DNA of 42,711 nt, from contig JARKPC010000014.1 in assembly GCA_029975435.1 (NCBI GenBank), forward strand, positions 1-42,711. Reading direction: 5' to 3'. Shown here in pieces: positions 32,289 to 41,110 of this stretch; the stretch's first letter is position 1, and each line of letters starts with the position of its first letter. The notes beneath the pieces were generated by a model. That model did not search any database. It was given only the letters and a program-made list of their open reading frames with translations, and was not told the origin of the DNA. The DNA comes from Propionivibrio sp. (lineage in GTDB: Bacteria > Pseudomonadota > Gammaproteobacteria > Burkholderiales > Rhodocyclaceae). The translations under genes and the position numbers were made by a program.

Positions 32289-34043
32289 TCAGCCGGTGGC
32301 GGTATCCAAAGGCTTCTTCAGGATGAACAACGCCAAGGCGGTGACGACCGTTCCGACGGCAATTGCGACCGCATAGCCGGCGAGTCCCGATACGGCATTG
32401 GGCATCGGCAGCACGAAGATACCGCCATGGGGAACGTGCAGTTGTGCGCCGACGGCCATCGAAATGGCGCCGGTTACCGCCGAGCCGAGCATGATCGAGG
32501 GAATCACGCGGAATGGGTCCTTGGCGGCGAAGGGGATGGCGCCTTCGGTGATGAAGGAGATGCCCAGTGCGGCGGCGGCTTTGCCGGCTTCGCGCTCGTC
32601 GGGGGAGAAGCGGTTGCGGAACAGCATCGTGGCCAGCGCGATGCCCAGGGGCGGGGTCATGCCGGCTGCCATGATGGCCGCCATCGGTTCGTAGATCTGA
32701 CTGGCCAGCAGTCCGGTGCCGAACGTGTAGGCGGCCTTGTTGACCGGGCCGCCCATGTCGAAGGCCATCATGCAGCCGAGCAGCATGCCGAGCACGATGG
32801 CGCTGCTGCCCTGCATGCTCTTCAGCCAGGCCGAGATGCCGGCGAGGATCGCCGCCACCGGCCCGCCGACCACGTAGTACATCAGCAGGCCGGTGATCGT
32901 CGCGCCAAGCAGCGGCAGGATCAGCACCGGCTTCAGGCCGTCGAGCGTGCGCGGCAGCTTGATGGCCTGGTTGAGCCAGCGCACGGTGTACCCGGCCAGG
33001 AACCCGCCGACGATGCCGCCGAGGAATCCGGCGCCGACGCTGTCGGCAATGACCCCGGCAATCATGCCGGGCGTGATGCCGGGACGGTCGGCGATGGAGA
33101 AGGCGGCATATCCGGCGAGGATCGGAACCATCAGCTGGAAGCTGGCCTTGCCGATCCAGAACAGGTTGGCGGCGAGCGTGCCCTTGTGGGCATCGTCATA
33201 GACGTAGATGCCGCCGAGCGCGAAGCCGATGGCGATGAGCAGGCCGCCGGCCACGACGAACGGGATCATGTAGGAGACGCCGGTCATCAGGTGCTTGTAG
33301 GCGCCGGAACGGGACGCGGATTGCGCGGCCTTGGCCGCCAGCGCCTGGTCGGCCAGGTTCTTTCCGGGTTCGCCCTTGGCGCTTCCAGCGGCAGCGGACT
33401 GCACCGTAGCCTGCTGCAAGGCTTTCTGCACGACGGCGGCACCGTCGTTGATGGCCTCCTTGGTGCTGGTCTCGTAGATGCGCTTGCCGGCGAAACGGCT
33501 CTTGTCGATCGAAGTGTCGGCGGCGATCAGGACGATGTCGGCACCCGCGATATCCTCGTTGCTGAGCTGGTTCTGGGCGCCGACGGAGCCCTGGGTTTCG
33601 ACCTTGATCCGGTGCCCGAGCTTGGCCGCGCCGTGCTCAAGTCCTTCGGCAGCCATGAACGTGTGGGCGATTCCCGTCGGGCAGGAGGTGATCGCCACGA
33701 TACTTGCCGCGCCGCCGGTCTTGACGGCGGCAGGTGCTGACGCCTGTTGCAGCGCGGCCTGGACCACGCCGGCACCATCCTTGATCGCTTCCTTGGTGCC
33801 GGTTTCATAGATGCGCTTGCCGGCGAAGCGGGTCAGATCGACCGATGTGTCGGCGGCAATCAGCACGACATCGGCGGCGGCCACGTCTGCGGCGGTCAGC
33901 TGGTTTTGCGCGCCCACGGAGCCCTGGGTCTCGACCTTGATCGTGTGCCCGAGCCTGGCGGCCCCTTGTTCCAGTCCCTCGGCCGCCATGAAAGTGTGCG
34001 CTATCCCGGTCGGGCAGGACGTTATTGCGACGATGTTTGCCAT
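32289..34043 (-). CDS. fruA: Fructose PTS permease, EIIB-EIIB-EIIC
   Basis: A 584-residue fructose transporter that phosphorylates the sugar during uptake. Two IIB domains lead: residues about 4-101 with Cys10, and about 114-211 with Cys121, both in [16 protein letters not shown] linker of about 30 residues then precedes the IIC membrane domain (about 250-584; [43 protein letters not shown]). The two IIB copies differ at only 16 of 98 compared positions and both keep the phospho-Cys. ATG 34043 has GAGGGG six bases before it. Third gene of fruBKA, 49 bases after fruK. Confidence 0.94.
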   Translation of the reverse strand: MANIVAITSCPTGIAHTFMAAEGLEQGAARLGHTIKVETQGSVGAQNQLTAADVAAADVVLIAADTSVDLTRFAGKRIYETGTKEAIKDGAGVVQAALQQASAPAAVKTGGAASIVAITSCPTGIAHTFMAAEGLEHGAAKLGHRIKVETQGSVGAQNQLSNEDIAGADIVLIAADTSIDKSRFAGKRIYETSTKEAINDGAAVVQKALQQATVQSAAAGSAKGEPGKNLADQALAAKAAQSASRSGAYKHLMTGVSYMIPFVVAGGLLIAIGFALGGIYVYDDAHKGTLAANLFWIGKASFQLMVPILAGYAAFSIADRPGITPGMIAGVIADSVGAGFLGGIVGGFLAGYTVRWLNQAIKLPRTLDGLKPVLILPLLGATITGLLMYYVVGGPVAAILAGISAWLKSMQGSSAIVLGMLLGCMMAFDMGGPVNKAAYTFGTGLLASQIYEPMAAIMAAGMTPPLGIALATMLFRNRFSPDEREAGKAAAALGISFITEGAIPFAAKDPFRVIPSIMLGSAVTGAISMAVGAQLHVPHGGIFVLPMPNAVSGLAGYAVAIAVGTVVTALALFILKKPLDTATG

Positions 34044-34092
34044 CAGAATCCCCTCATTAAGAATGACTTCAGTTGCACTTGCAGAAAACTGT

Positions 34093-35094
34093 CTACGGTG
34101 TGTTGTCCGGTCCGCCCGGTCGGTCGAGGCGGACGGTGGCCGCCAGCGCACGCACGACCTCCGGCGCCGGCAGGTGCGGCCCGAGGCGTGTCAGTTTTGC
34201 CGCCGCGAACGCGGTGGCGAGTTGCGCGCAGCGGTCGAGCGGCAGGCCGTCGAGGTGTGCGGCGACGATGCCTGCCACCATGGCGTCTCCGGCGCCGACG
34301 GAGCTGATCGGTTCGACGTCCAGCGGATGGGCGACGATGGCCTGCGACGGCGAAACGAAGACGGCGCCGTCACGTCCCATCGACACGGCCACCAGTCGCA
34401 TGGGCGGGTGTTCGGCCAGAAGTTGGCGAGCCGCTTCGATTGTCTCGTCCGTCGAACCGAGCGGCCGACCCAGATGCTCGGCCAGTTCGTCTCGGTTGGG
34501 CTTGACGATGTCCGGCATCGCCTTGAGCGCTTCGCTGAACGGCTGGCCGCTGGTATCGAGCATCACCAGGCCACCCAGGGCGTGCACGTGCCGGGTGAGG
34601 GTGGCGTAGGTATCCGCCGGCCAGCCCGGCGGCAGGCTGCCGGAGAGGACGATCCAGCGTACCGTGGAGGCCAGCGTGTTCATCACGTCTGCGAGCCGCT
34701 CGAGATGCGCGTTGATCTGCGCTTCGGTCTGGGACGGACCGGGCAGGTTGATGTCGGTGGTCTCGCCCTTGGCCGGATCGACGACCTTGGTATTGACCCG
34801 CGTATGGCCGTCCAGGTAGAGGCAGCGGTTGTCGATGCCCTTGTCGTTGAACAGGGATTCGAACAGCGCCGCGTTCTCCCGTCCGAGCTGACCGGTTACG
34901 GCGACCTTGGCCGCGTAATCGGCCATGCACGACGCAACGTTGATGCCCTTGCCGCCCGCATCCTGCTGGGCGCGCTGGGCGCGGTTGACTTCGCCGACGC
35001 GCAGGTCGCTGACTTCAATCGTCAGGTCGATCGCCGGGTTGAGGGCGACGCAAAGGACAGCCGCATCCGCCGGGGTGTGTTGAACAGTCTTCAT
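34093..35094 (-). CDS. fruK: 1-phosphofructokinase
   Basis: A 333-residue PfkB-family kinase converting fructose 1-phosphate to fructose 1,6-bisphosphate. Landmarks: [11 protein letters not shown] (18-28), the PfkB first signature [15 protein letters not shown] (46-60), SGSLPPGWP (151-159), [12 protein letters not shown] and the catalytic [12 protein letters not shown] with Asp270. The length is a little above the usual 310, mostly at both ends. ATG 35094 overlaps the fruB stop in ATGA, so translation is coupled. Confidence 0.95.
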   Translation of the reverse strand: MKTVQHTPADAAVLCVALNPAIDLTIEVSDLRVGEVNRAQRAQQDAGGKGINVASCMADYAAKVAVTGQLGRENAALFESLFNDKGIDNRCLYLDGHTRVNTKVVDPAKGETTDINLPGPSQTEAQINAHLERLADVMNTLASTVRWIVLSGSLPPGWPADTYATLTRHVHALGGLVMLDTSGQPFSEALKAMPDIVKPNRDELAEHLGRPLGSTDETIEAARQLLAEHPPMRLVAVSMGRDGAVFVSPSQAIVAHPLDVEPISSVGAGDAMVAGIVAAHLDGLPLDRCAQLATAFAAAKLTRLGPHLPAPEVVRALAATVRLDRPGGPDNTP

Positions 35095-37568
35095 AGGGCG
35101 CGGACCTCGGCGGCACTACCCGCAGCCAGGGCGCGTTGCGCCAGTTGTTGCATGGTCGAGAGCGTTTCAGCGCGAATCACGGTTTTCACCGCGGGGATGT
35201 CCTGCGGGCTCATCGACAGTTCGGTCACGCCGAGGCCGGTGAGGATGCGCGCGCCGAGCGGGTCGCCGGCCAGGCCGCCGCACACACCGACGTGGATGCC
35301 GGCGGCATTGGCTGCCCGGGCCGTGGCTCCGATGAGGGCGAGGACGGCCGGATTGAGCGGGTCCGCCTGCGCGGCGAGTTGCGGATGCTGGCGATCCATG
35401 GCCAGTACGTATTGCGTCAGGTCGTTGGTGCCGATGGAAAAGAAATCGACGTGTTGCGCAAAGCGGTCGGCCATGACCGCCACGGCGGGGACTTCCACCA
35501 TGATGCCCAGCGGGACGACCGGCGCGTTCAGCGCGCTTCTGACCTGCTCGCATTCCGCGCGCAGGGTGGCCACTTCGGCAAGGTCCGTGACCATCGGGAA
35601 CATGATCGAGACCGGGCCATGGGCAGCGGCCCGGTACAAGGCGCGCAGTTGGCAGCGCAGCAGGTCGGGGCGGGCCAGCAGCAGGCGCGCGCCGCGGACG
35701 CCGAGGAAGGGATTTTCCTCGTGCGGGAGATCGAGGTAGGGCACCTGCTTGTCGCCGCCGATGTCCAGCGCCCGGATGACCAGCGGGCGTCCGCCGAGCG
35801 CGGCGATCGTGTCGCGATAGACGGCATATTGTTCGTCTTCCGTCGGCGCGCTGTCGCGTTCGAGAAACAGGAATTCGGTGCGCATCAGGCCCACGCCTTC
35901 CGCCCCGGCCTCGACGGCTTCGGCCGCCTGCCGGGCGTTGGCCACGTTGGCGAAAACTCCGACAGTGTGTCCGTCACCGGTGGTGGCGGCCTGGTAGCGG
36001 TCGGCGCGCATGGCTTCGCGGCGCACGGCCTGGGCGTTGATGGCCGCGCGTGCCGATTCGAGGTCAGCGGGCGTGCATCCTAGATAGAGGCAGCCGGCGG
36101 TACCGTCGATCACGGCTTCTTCCCCGCATTCGATTTGCAGCAGCGACGGACCGGCGGCGACGATCGCCGGCAGCCCCAACGTGCGCGCCAGGATGGCGGT
36201 GTGCGAGGTCGGGCCGCCGCTGCTGATGGCCAGTCCGACGACATGGCGCATGTCCAGTTGCAGCGTGTCCGACGGCGTCAGGTCCTCGGCCACGAGGATG
36301 CTCGGTTGGCGCAGGACGATGGCGCAGCGTTCGACGCCCAGCAGAACGGCGATCACCCGTTCGCCGGCATCCTTCAGGTCGAGGGCGCGCGCGGCGAGCA
36401 GCGGGTCGGGTAATTGACGCTGCTGGTCGACGCGCGCGTCGAGCGCTTTTTTCCACGACCATGCCGCGCCGTGGCCGCGCATGATGTCGCCTATGGCGCC
36501 GCGCAGCAGGCCGGTGTCGGCCAGCAGTTCGCGCTGGGCGGCGAATATCGCGGCTTCGGCGGCGCCCAGGCGGCGCAGCGTGTCCGCTTCCATCGCGGTG
36601 AGTTCGTTCTTGACGGTGTTGATGGCGGCTTCGAGCGCGGCACCGTCCTCCATGGCTTCGGTCGGAGTGTCCTCGACCGCGAGGACGTTGCTTTCGTGGC
36701 GCACGATCTTGCCGATCGCCAGTCCCGGACTGGCGGAAACGCCTTGCTGGACGCGCGTCGCGGCGGCCGGCTTCCATACCGGCGCGTTGGCCCTGGCCTG
36801 CGCGGCGGCAATGCGGGCGCGCTCGGCGTCGGCGATTTCCTCGGCGGAAAGGCGGGTGATCGTCTCGGAGAGGTCCCGCACCGCTGTTTCAGCGCCGGCG
36901 CCGCGTGCGGCGAGAACAATGCGCTGCTCGAAGGTGATGCCCAGGCCAAGCAGGCCGGTGAGCGCCTTGGCGTCGGCCGCTTCGCCGTTTTTCAGAACAC
37001 GCATTTCGCAGGCGTGGCGCCGCGCGGTTTCGACCCACTGCGTGGCTGGCCGCGCATGCAGGCCGTTCGGGTAGTCGAGCACGATTTCCAGCAGCGCATC
37101 GGCCGGCCAGGGTTCGGCGGCCACCGGCGGCGGCATGTAGGGGGTGTCGGTCAGCGCGGCGATGATGCGTTCCGCATCGGTGCAGGTGGCCAGTTCCTCG
37201 ATGACGTCTTCCTGCTGCATCAGGCGGGTCAGCCGGCGCAGGATGGCGATGTGCTCATCGGATTGCGCGGCGATGGCCACGATCAGGCGCGCGTGCTTGC
37301 CGTCCTGCCAATGCACGCCGGCTGGAACCTGAATCACGGCGATGCCGGTGTGGAATACGTGGTGCCTGTCTTCGATCATCCCGTGCGGGATGGCGACGCC
37401 GGCGCCGAGAAACGTATTGGACACCGCCTCGCGTTTCAGAAGGCTTTCCACATAGGGCGGGGCAATGTAACCGGCATCGACCAGTTGCCTGCCGGCGAGG
37501 CGGATGGCCTCCTCCTTTGTCTGCACCGGCGCTTGAATGATCACGCAGGTTTTTGTAATCGTTTCCAT
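35091..37568 (-). CDS. fruB: Fructose PTS multiphosphoryl transfer protein, EIIA-HPr-EI fusion
   Basis: An 825-residue cytoplasmic fusion carrying phosphate from PEP to FruA. IIA-Fru domain at about 1-145 with phospho-His62 (AIPHGMIED). HPr-like domain at about 157-245 with His171 (NGLHARPAT). EI domain from about 272 to the end: phospho-His456 in GGPTSHTAI, VGLMRTEFLFLERD, PLVIRALDIGGDKQ, MVEVPAVAVMADRF, FFSIGTNDLTQY and Cys763 in VCGGLAGDP. With its own EI and HPr the locus needs no general PTS proteins for fructose. ATG 37568 has AGGAGGG six to seven bases upstream. First gene of fruBKA. Confidence 0.95.
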   Translation of the reverse strand: METITKTCVIIQAPVQTKEEAIRLAGRQLVDAGYIAPPYVESLLKREAVSNTFLGAGVAIPHGMIEDRHHVFHTGIAVIQVPAGVHWQDGKHARLIVAIAAQSDEHIAILRRLTRLMQQEDVIEELATCTDAERIIAALTDTPYMPPPVAAEPWPADALLEIVLDYPNGLHARPATQWVETARRHACEMRVLKNGEAADAKALTGLLGLGITFEQRIVLAARGAGAETAVRDLSETITRLSAEEIADAERARIAAAQARANAPVWKPAAATRVQQGVSASPGLAIGKIVRHESNVLAVEDTPTEAMEDGAALEAAINTVKNELTAMEADTLRRLGAAEAAIFAAQRELLADTGLLRGAIGDIMRGHGAAWSWKKALDARVDQQRQLPDPLLAARALDLKDAGERVIAVLLGVERCAIVLRQPSILVAEDLTPSDTLQLDMRHVVGLAISSGGPTSHTAILARTLGLPAIVAAGPSLLQIECGEEAVIDGTAGCLYLGCTPADLESARAAINAQAVRREAMRADRYQAATTGDGHTVGVFANVANARQAAEAVEAGAEGVGLMRTEFLFLERDSAPTEDEQYAVYRDTIAALGGRPLVIRALDIGGDKQVPYLDLPHEENPFLGVRGARLLLARPDLLRCQLRALYRAAAHGPVSIMFPMVTDLAEVATLRAECEQVRSALNAPVVPLGIMVEVPAVAVMADRFAQHVDFFSIGTNDLTQYVLAMDRQHPQLAAQADPLNPAVLALIGATARAANAAGIHVGVCGGLAGDPLGARILTGLGVTELSMSPQDIPAVKTVIRAETLSTMQQLAQRALAAGSAAEVRAL
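37554..37567. promoter_or_regulatory. FruR operator-like sequence over the fruB start codon
   Basis: TGTAATCGTTTCCA shares the half-site TGTAATCG with the other two fru operators. It covers codons 1 to 5 of fruB. It could be a third operator that aids repression, or simply a coincidence with the coding sequence. Confidence 0.4.
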
Positions 37569-37608
37569 CTGACCCTCCTGAAGTTTCGATGTCGATCTGA
37601 TAGGCGCA

Positions 37609-37637
37609 GTTGTAATCGATTACATTTGTGTTGTCAA
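37609..37637 (-). promoter_or_regulatory. fruBKA promoter
   Basis: On the minus strand: -35 TTGACA (complement of 37632-37637), 17-base spacer, -10 TACAAC (complement of 37609-37614). The -35 is a perfect consensus. The FruR palindrome lies in the spacer and -10. Confidence 0.6.
37611..37624. promoter_or_regulatory. FruR operator in the fruBKA promoter
   Basis: TGTAATCGATTACA is a perfect 14-base palindrome with the central CG typical of LacI-family operators. It overlaps the spacer and -10 of the fruBKA promoter. Confidence 0.7.
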
Positions 37638-37789
37638 ATCTTTTTTGCTTTTGAATTTGGCAGTGTTCTTCTCCGGTATCAGGAAATCGCTTGTTGTATC
37701 TGCGATTCAGCCATTCTTGCGCGGCTTCGTGCCGGATCAGAAAAAAGATGGTGGTGAACGTAAATTTCATTCACGGTCGAATTTTCAGG

Positions 37790-37824
37790 CATAATCCGAA
37801 TCGATTTGTTTGTAATCGTTTTCA
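37790..37824 (+). promoter_or_regulatory. fruR -10 element and autoregulatory operator
   Basis: CATAAT (37790-37795) is a likely -10, with a weak -35 TTCATT 18 bases upstream. TGTAATCGTTTTCA (37811-37824) lies just downstream, an imperfect copy of the fru palindrome, so FruR probably limits its own synthesis. Confidence 0.5.
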
Positions 37825-37839
37825 TAAGGTGTTTCCGAA

Positions 37840-38853
37840 ATGGCGAGAATCCTTGATGTGGCGAAGCATGCGGGCCTGTCGGTTGCGTCGGTGTCGCGGG
37901 TGCTTTCGGGCATGCCCGGGGTCAGCGAGGCCACGCGCCAACGCGTCATGGCCTCGGTGGAGGCGCTGGATTATCGGCCCAACCTGGCGGCCCGGCGCTT
38001 GCGCTCGCAACGCACGGACACGCTGGGGCTGATCGTGTCGGATATCCGTAACCCGTACTTCACGGAAGTCAGCCGCGCCGTCGAGGACGTGGCCTACGCG
38101 AACGGAATGCGCGTCATGCTGTGCAACGCGGATGAAGATCCCGACAAGGAAAGCTTCTACCTGGAGATGATGCGCGACGAAAACGTGGCCGGCGTCATTC
38201 TGTCGCCGACCTTGGCTCGCCTGGCGCACTATCGCCAGGCCGATTTTCCGTTCCCCGTCGTGCTGGTCGACCGCTGCGAGAGCGACACGGAAGCCGATGC
38301 CGTGGTCCTCGACAACGTCGATGCGGCCCAGCGTCTCGTTCGCCATCTCATCGACGCCGGTCACCGCCGTATCGTCTTCTTTTACGGGGCGGCCAGCGCC
38401 ACGGGGCGCCAGCGGCTGCAAGGGTATCAGGAAGCATTGGCTGCCGCCGGTCTGGCACCCGTCGCGCAGGCACTCAGGCCGACCACGGACGAGGCGCTCG
38501 CCGCGATGCGCCAGTTTCTTCAGGGGCGCAGGCAGTTGCCGGATGCGATCGTTGCGAGCAGCGGCCTGATCCTGCTGGGGCTCGTTCAGGCCTTGCGCGA
38601 GGCTGATCTGAGCTTTCCTGACGACGTGGCGCTGGCGGGTTTCGACGATATGCCGTGGACGCGGGTGGTCACGCCGGGGATTACGGTAATGGCTCAGCCC
38701 ACTTACGACATCGGACGCTCCGCCATCGAACTCTTGCTTGCCCGCATCGCGCAACCCGACCAGGCGGTACGCCGCATCGTGCTGCGCGGTGAATTGCTGG
38801 TGCGCGGGTCAAGCCTGCGGCAAGACGCCTGTCTTGCCGATTCTGTCCAGTAA
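37840..38853 (+). CDS. fruR: LacI-family fructose repressor (FruR/Cra-like)
   Basis: A 337-residue LacI-type regulator. The HTH and hinge occupy about residues 3-60 (ILDVAKHAGLSVASVSRVLS, then RVMASVEALDYRPNLAARRL). The periplasmic-binding-protein-like core begins at TLGLIVSDIRNPYFTEV, with VVLVDRCESD and VALAGFDDMPWTRVVTPGIT near the effector site. It is divergent from fruBKA and three TGTAATCG sites lie in the shared region, so repression relieved by fructose 1-phosphate is the simplest reading. AAGGTG precedes ATG 37840. Confidence 0.92.
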   Translation: MARILDVAKHAGLSVASVSRVLSGMPGVSEATRQRVMASVEALDYRPNLAARRLRSQRTDTLGLIVSDIRNPYFTEVSRAVEDVAYANGMRVMLCNADEDPDKESFYLEMMRDENVAGVILSPTLARLAHYRQADFPFPVVLVDRCESDTEADAVVLDNVDAAQRLVRHLIDAGHRRIVFFYGAASATGRQRLQGYQEALAAAGLAPVAQALRPTTDEALAAMRQFLQGRRQLPDAIVASSGLILLGLVQALREADLSFPDDVALAGFDDMPWTRVVTPGITVMAQPTYDIGRSAIELLLARIAQPDQAVRRIVLRGELLVRGSSLRQDACLADSVQ

Positions 38854-38882
38854 GTCCGGGGGCGGTCTCCGACGAAGAAGCG

Positions 38883-39668
38883 CTACTCCTTCCAGGGGAA
38901 GAACATGCCTTTAAGGCTACGAGATCCTGTCTGCTCCCGTTCAGCGACGAGCAAGCGAGTCCACGGGATCTGGATGGTTTCTCGTAGTGGATCCTGGCCT
39001 GCGGTTCCCAGGTAACCATACTTGTACATCCGAAGCTTCAGCCCGACCTGGTACCACAGAAGCAGTCCGGTGATGCCTGGAAACAGGGTTAGCGAAAACA
39101 CGGAAAGTACGGTAATGACCAAGCCGCCAACCAACATGAACAGCGTAAAGCCCAGATTGTCGAATAGCAAGAAGAGACACTTTTTGCAAAGCTTCTTGAT
39201 TTTGGGTTCGAGTTGGGCATTTAGAGGCCAGTAGTACTGCGATGGCAGAACGATAAAGAGCGTGACCAAGGACATGAGTACTGAAACGATGTCTCCGATG
39301 GTCGAATCGAGCTCGTAATAGAAAGGTACCCCGACGCTGAAAAAGAAAATCAGACCAAAAGCGATGGCTCCCAAAGCCAGCGAAGGAAGCCAGCTCTGCT
39401 TTAAGTAATCTCCGGTTTTGTTGATATCAAGGTTACGGCCTGCTGCAAAATCAAGTGTGAAACGATTGCAGATTCCTGCATAAACAAAAGCCAACAGAAA
39501 AAGAATCAAGCTGGAAAAAACTGCCAAGAATAGGCTCAAGGAAGCTATCCTGCCGGGCAGGAACAGCGCGCTCAGCAACGGAATCACAAAGAGGACGTTC
39601 AATGCCAAGGTGCTGAGCAAATTGTCCCATAGGTTGAAAAACCATTTTTTGACAAAGAGACCTAGCAT
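38883..39668 (-). CDS. Polytopic membrane protein, YesL/DUF624-like
   Basis: A 261-residue inner-membrane protein with about six hydrophobic segments: roughly residues 20-38, 44-68, 93-115, 125-143, 163-185 and 190-208. The C-terminal 45 residues are polar and end in KGMFFPWKE. The layout resembles the YesL/DUF624 proteins that sit beside carbohydrate ABC transporters in Firmicutes and spirochaetes, where their role is unclear. I am not certain of the family. Codon and base use look less G+C rich than the fru genes. It lies on the same strand as, and downstream of, the XRE/SorC-type regulator, with 102 bases between. The start at 39668 lacks a strong ribosome site. Confidence 0.72.
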   Translation of the reverse strand: MLGLFVKKWFFNLWDNLLSTLALNVLFVIPLLSALFLPGRIASLSLFLAVFSSLILFLLAFVYAGICNRFTLDFAAGRNLDINKTGDYLKQSWLPSLALGAIAFGLIFFFSVGVPFYYELDSTIGDIVSVLMSLVTLFIVLPSQYYWPLNAQLEPKIKKLCKKCLFLLFDNLGFTLFMLVGGLVITVLSVFSLTLFPGITGLLLWYQVGLKLRMYKYGYLGTAGQDPLRETIQIPWTRLLVAEREQTGSRSLKGMFFPWKE

Positions 39669-39770
39669 GCTTCAGAGCGCCCGACGATTTTCATTTGCGC
39701 CGATTCCTTCCGTTGCCCCCACATCCTCCAACAACAAATTGACCAGTCGATGCGCTATCCGGACTCATGG

Positions 39771-40979
39771 TCAAGATTGATTCAGCAGCCCAAGAGCCAA
39801 TGACGAATCCACCAGCAATGAATTGACGTATCTGCGACCTAATGCAAGCCGGACAAGTTCTGCCTTGTGTTCGCCTGCGGCAGCGACGAGGATGTGGCAT
39901 CCTCGGTCTGCCTTTCTGGTCAATAGGTCAATTCCAATGGCCTTGATCAGAGAATGCCCGGCGTCGTCCCCGATGTCCGAAATGAGTTGAGGACAGGGTA
40001 TGACATTACCATCGGATGCCAACATGTGATAGTTGAAATCTCCGATCGCCCCTGACTTCATCATGGTATCCAGAAAGGAAGATCCAAGGGTGGCTCTGAC
40101 CATACGGGCATACAAGCCTTCCTGGCGGAATGTCCCTATGCCGAGAATGGCGGCGTCAGCCAATTGCATTGCACCATAAACTTCCTTCTCCGACACGAGG
40201 CGCTGCTCGTTGTAGCAGCCCTGATGGCGATAAATAAAGGAAGAAATGAGAGATGTCGTCGATATGGAAAAATCAGCCGGGGTCATGGTGAAATTGAGAG
40301 GGAAGATCATCATGTTGCCGGCCCCATTCCGGGGAATATGGTCGAGGATGCGGGCAACCGTGTAGCCGTTGCTGACCCCCAGGCGGAATTCGGCCTTCCC
40401 ACGGCTCCATTCCTCAATCAAAGCTGCGCCATGACTGGCCAAGGCAATCTCCTTGACGATCTGGGAGCGAACTGGGGCAGTCTGCACCACTCGGACCTGC
40501 TCGATCGGAAGCGTGAAACGCTGTGCTACCAGGCATTCAAGTTCGGGATTGCGGGGAAAACGATCCTGAAAGAACATGAATCCAGACTCGAAATACACAT
40601 CGAGCAGCGCCCTGTCAACAGTAGCGCCCACCGGTTCGTTCCTCCGAAAACAGGATGGCAAGCGGTTTGCGATCTCCTCGCCAGTCAGGCCTTCCAATAC
40701 CGCGTGAGCGATCTCGACTGAAAACGTAACCGGCCGAGACATGGCAGCGTCATGACCGCTGGCCACCTTGTTGATCCAGACAAAAAAACGGTCGGCAGGG
40801 ATTTCGTAATAGTTTGCCAGCATGATGAGATTGCCGATTCCCGAGGAATACTCTTTCTCCCACGTCTGATAGGTCCGCAACGGAACATTCAGTGCTTCGG
40901 CGACTGCTGCCTGCGAAAGATTTCGCTCCAAGCGAAGTTGCTTGAGCACCTGTGATACGGCGGTTCCTGTTTTGTCCAT
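39771..40979 (-). CDS. Composite regulator: XRE HTH plus SorC-type sugar-binding protein
   Basis: A 402-residue regulator. Residues about 8-66 form an XRE/Cro HTH (LKQLRLERNLSQAAVAEALN, then VPLRTYQTWEKEY). Residues about 86-165 have the outline of a SorC HTH and linker (LTGEEIANRL, then a turn, then NPELECLVAQRF leading to VRVV). Residues about 170-402 match the SorC/DeoR-type effector domain: FRLGVSNGYTVARIL, AILGIGTF, GAIGDFNYHMLASDGNVI, and the closing GEHKAELVRLALGRRYVNSL then VDSSLALGLL. SorC regulators bind phosphosugars or sugars and usually have no XRE domain. It is divergent from a sugar-type ABC binding protein, its likely target. The start at 40979 has no strong ribosome site. Confidence 0.83.
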   Translation of the reverse strand: MDKTGTAVSQVLKQLRLERNLSQAAVAEALNVPLRTYQTWEKEYSSGIGNLIMLANYYEIPADRFFVWINKVASGHDAAMSRPVTFSVEIAHAVLEGLTGEEIANRLPSCFRRNEPVGATVDRALLDVYFESGFMFFQDRFPRNPELECLVAQRFTLPIEQVRVVQTAPVRSQIVKEIALASHGAALIEEWSRGKAEFRLGVSNGYTVARILDHIPRNGAGNMMIFPLNFTMTPADFSISTTSLISSFIYRHQGCYNEQRLVSEKEVYGAMQLADAAILGIGTFRQEGLYARMVRATLGSSFLDTMMKSGAIGDFNYHMLASDGNVIPCPQLISDIGDDAGHSLIKAIGIDLLTRKADRGCHILVAAAGEHKAELVRLALGRRYVNSLLVDSSLALGLLNQS

Positions 40980-41025
40980 GCAGAGAATGTAAGGTAAACA
41001 GTCGAAATATTCAACAAAAAATTGC

Positions 41026-41054
41026 TTGCAAATAAACTAAGCACGTCGTATAGT
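41026..41054 (+). promoter_or_regulatory. Promoter of the ABC solute-binding protein gene
   Basis: -35 TTGCAA (41026-41031), 17-base spacer, -10 TATAGT (41049-41054), 56 bases before ATG 41111. Confidence 0.6.
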
Positions 41055-41068
41055 GTGCATGAAATAAC

Positions 41069-41093
41069 TTAACACGCAAGATATTGCGTTTAA
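41069..41093. promoter_or_regulatory. Operator candidate downstream of the solute-binding protein promoter
   Basis: ACGCAA (41074-41079), spacer GATA, TTGCGT (41084-41089), extended by TTAA at 41069-41072 and 41090-41093. It starts about 15 bases after the -10, where a bound protein would block transcription. The divergent XRE/SorC-type regulator is the likely ligand. Confidence 0.5.
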
Positions 41094-41110
41094 CACAACG
41101 GAGGCAGAGA

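Noticed and set aside
33811-35739. 642-codon plus-strand frame
   Set aside because: Antisense to fruA, fruK and fruB; no recognisable domain.
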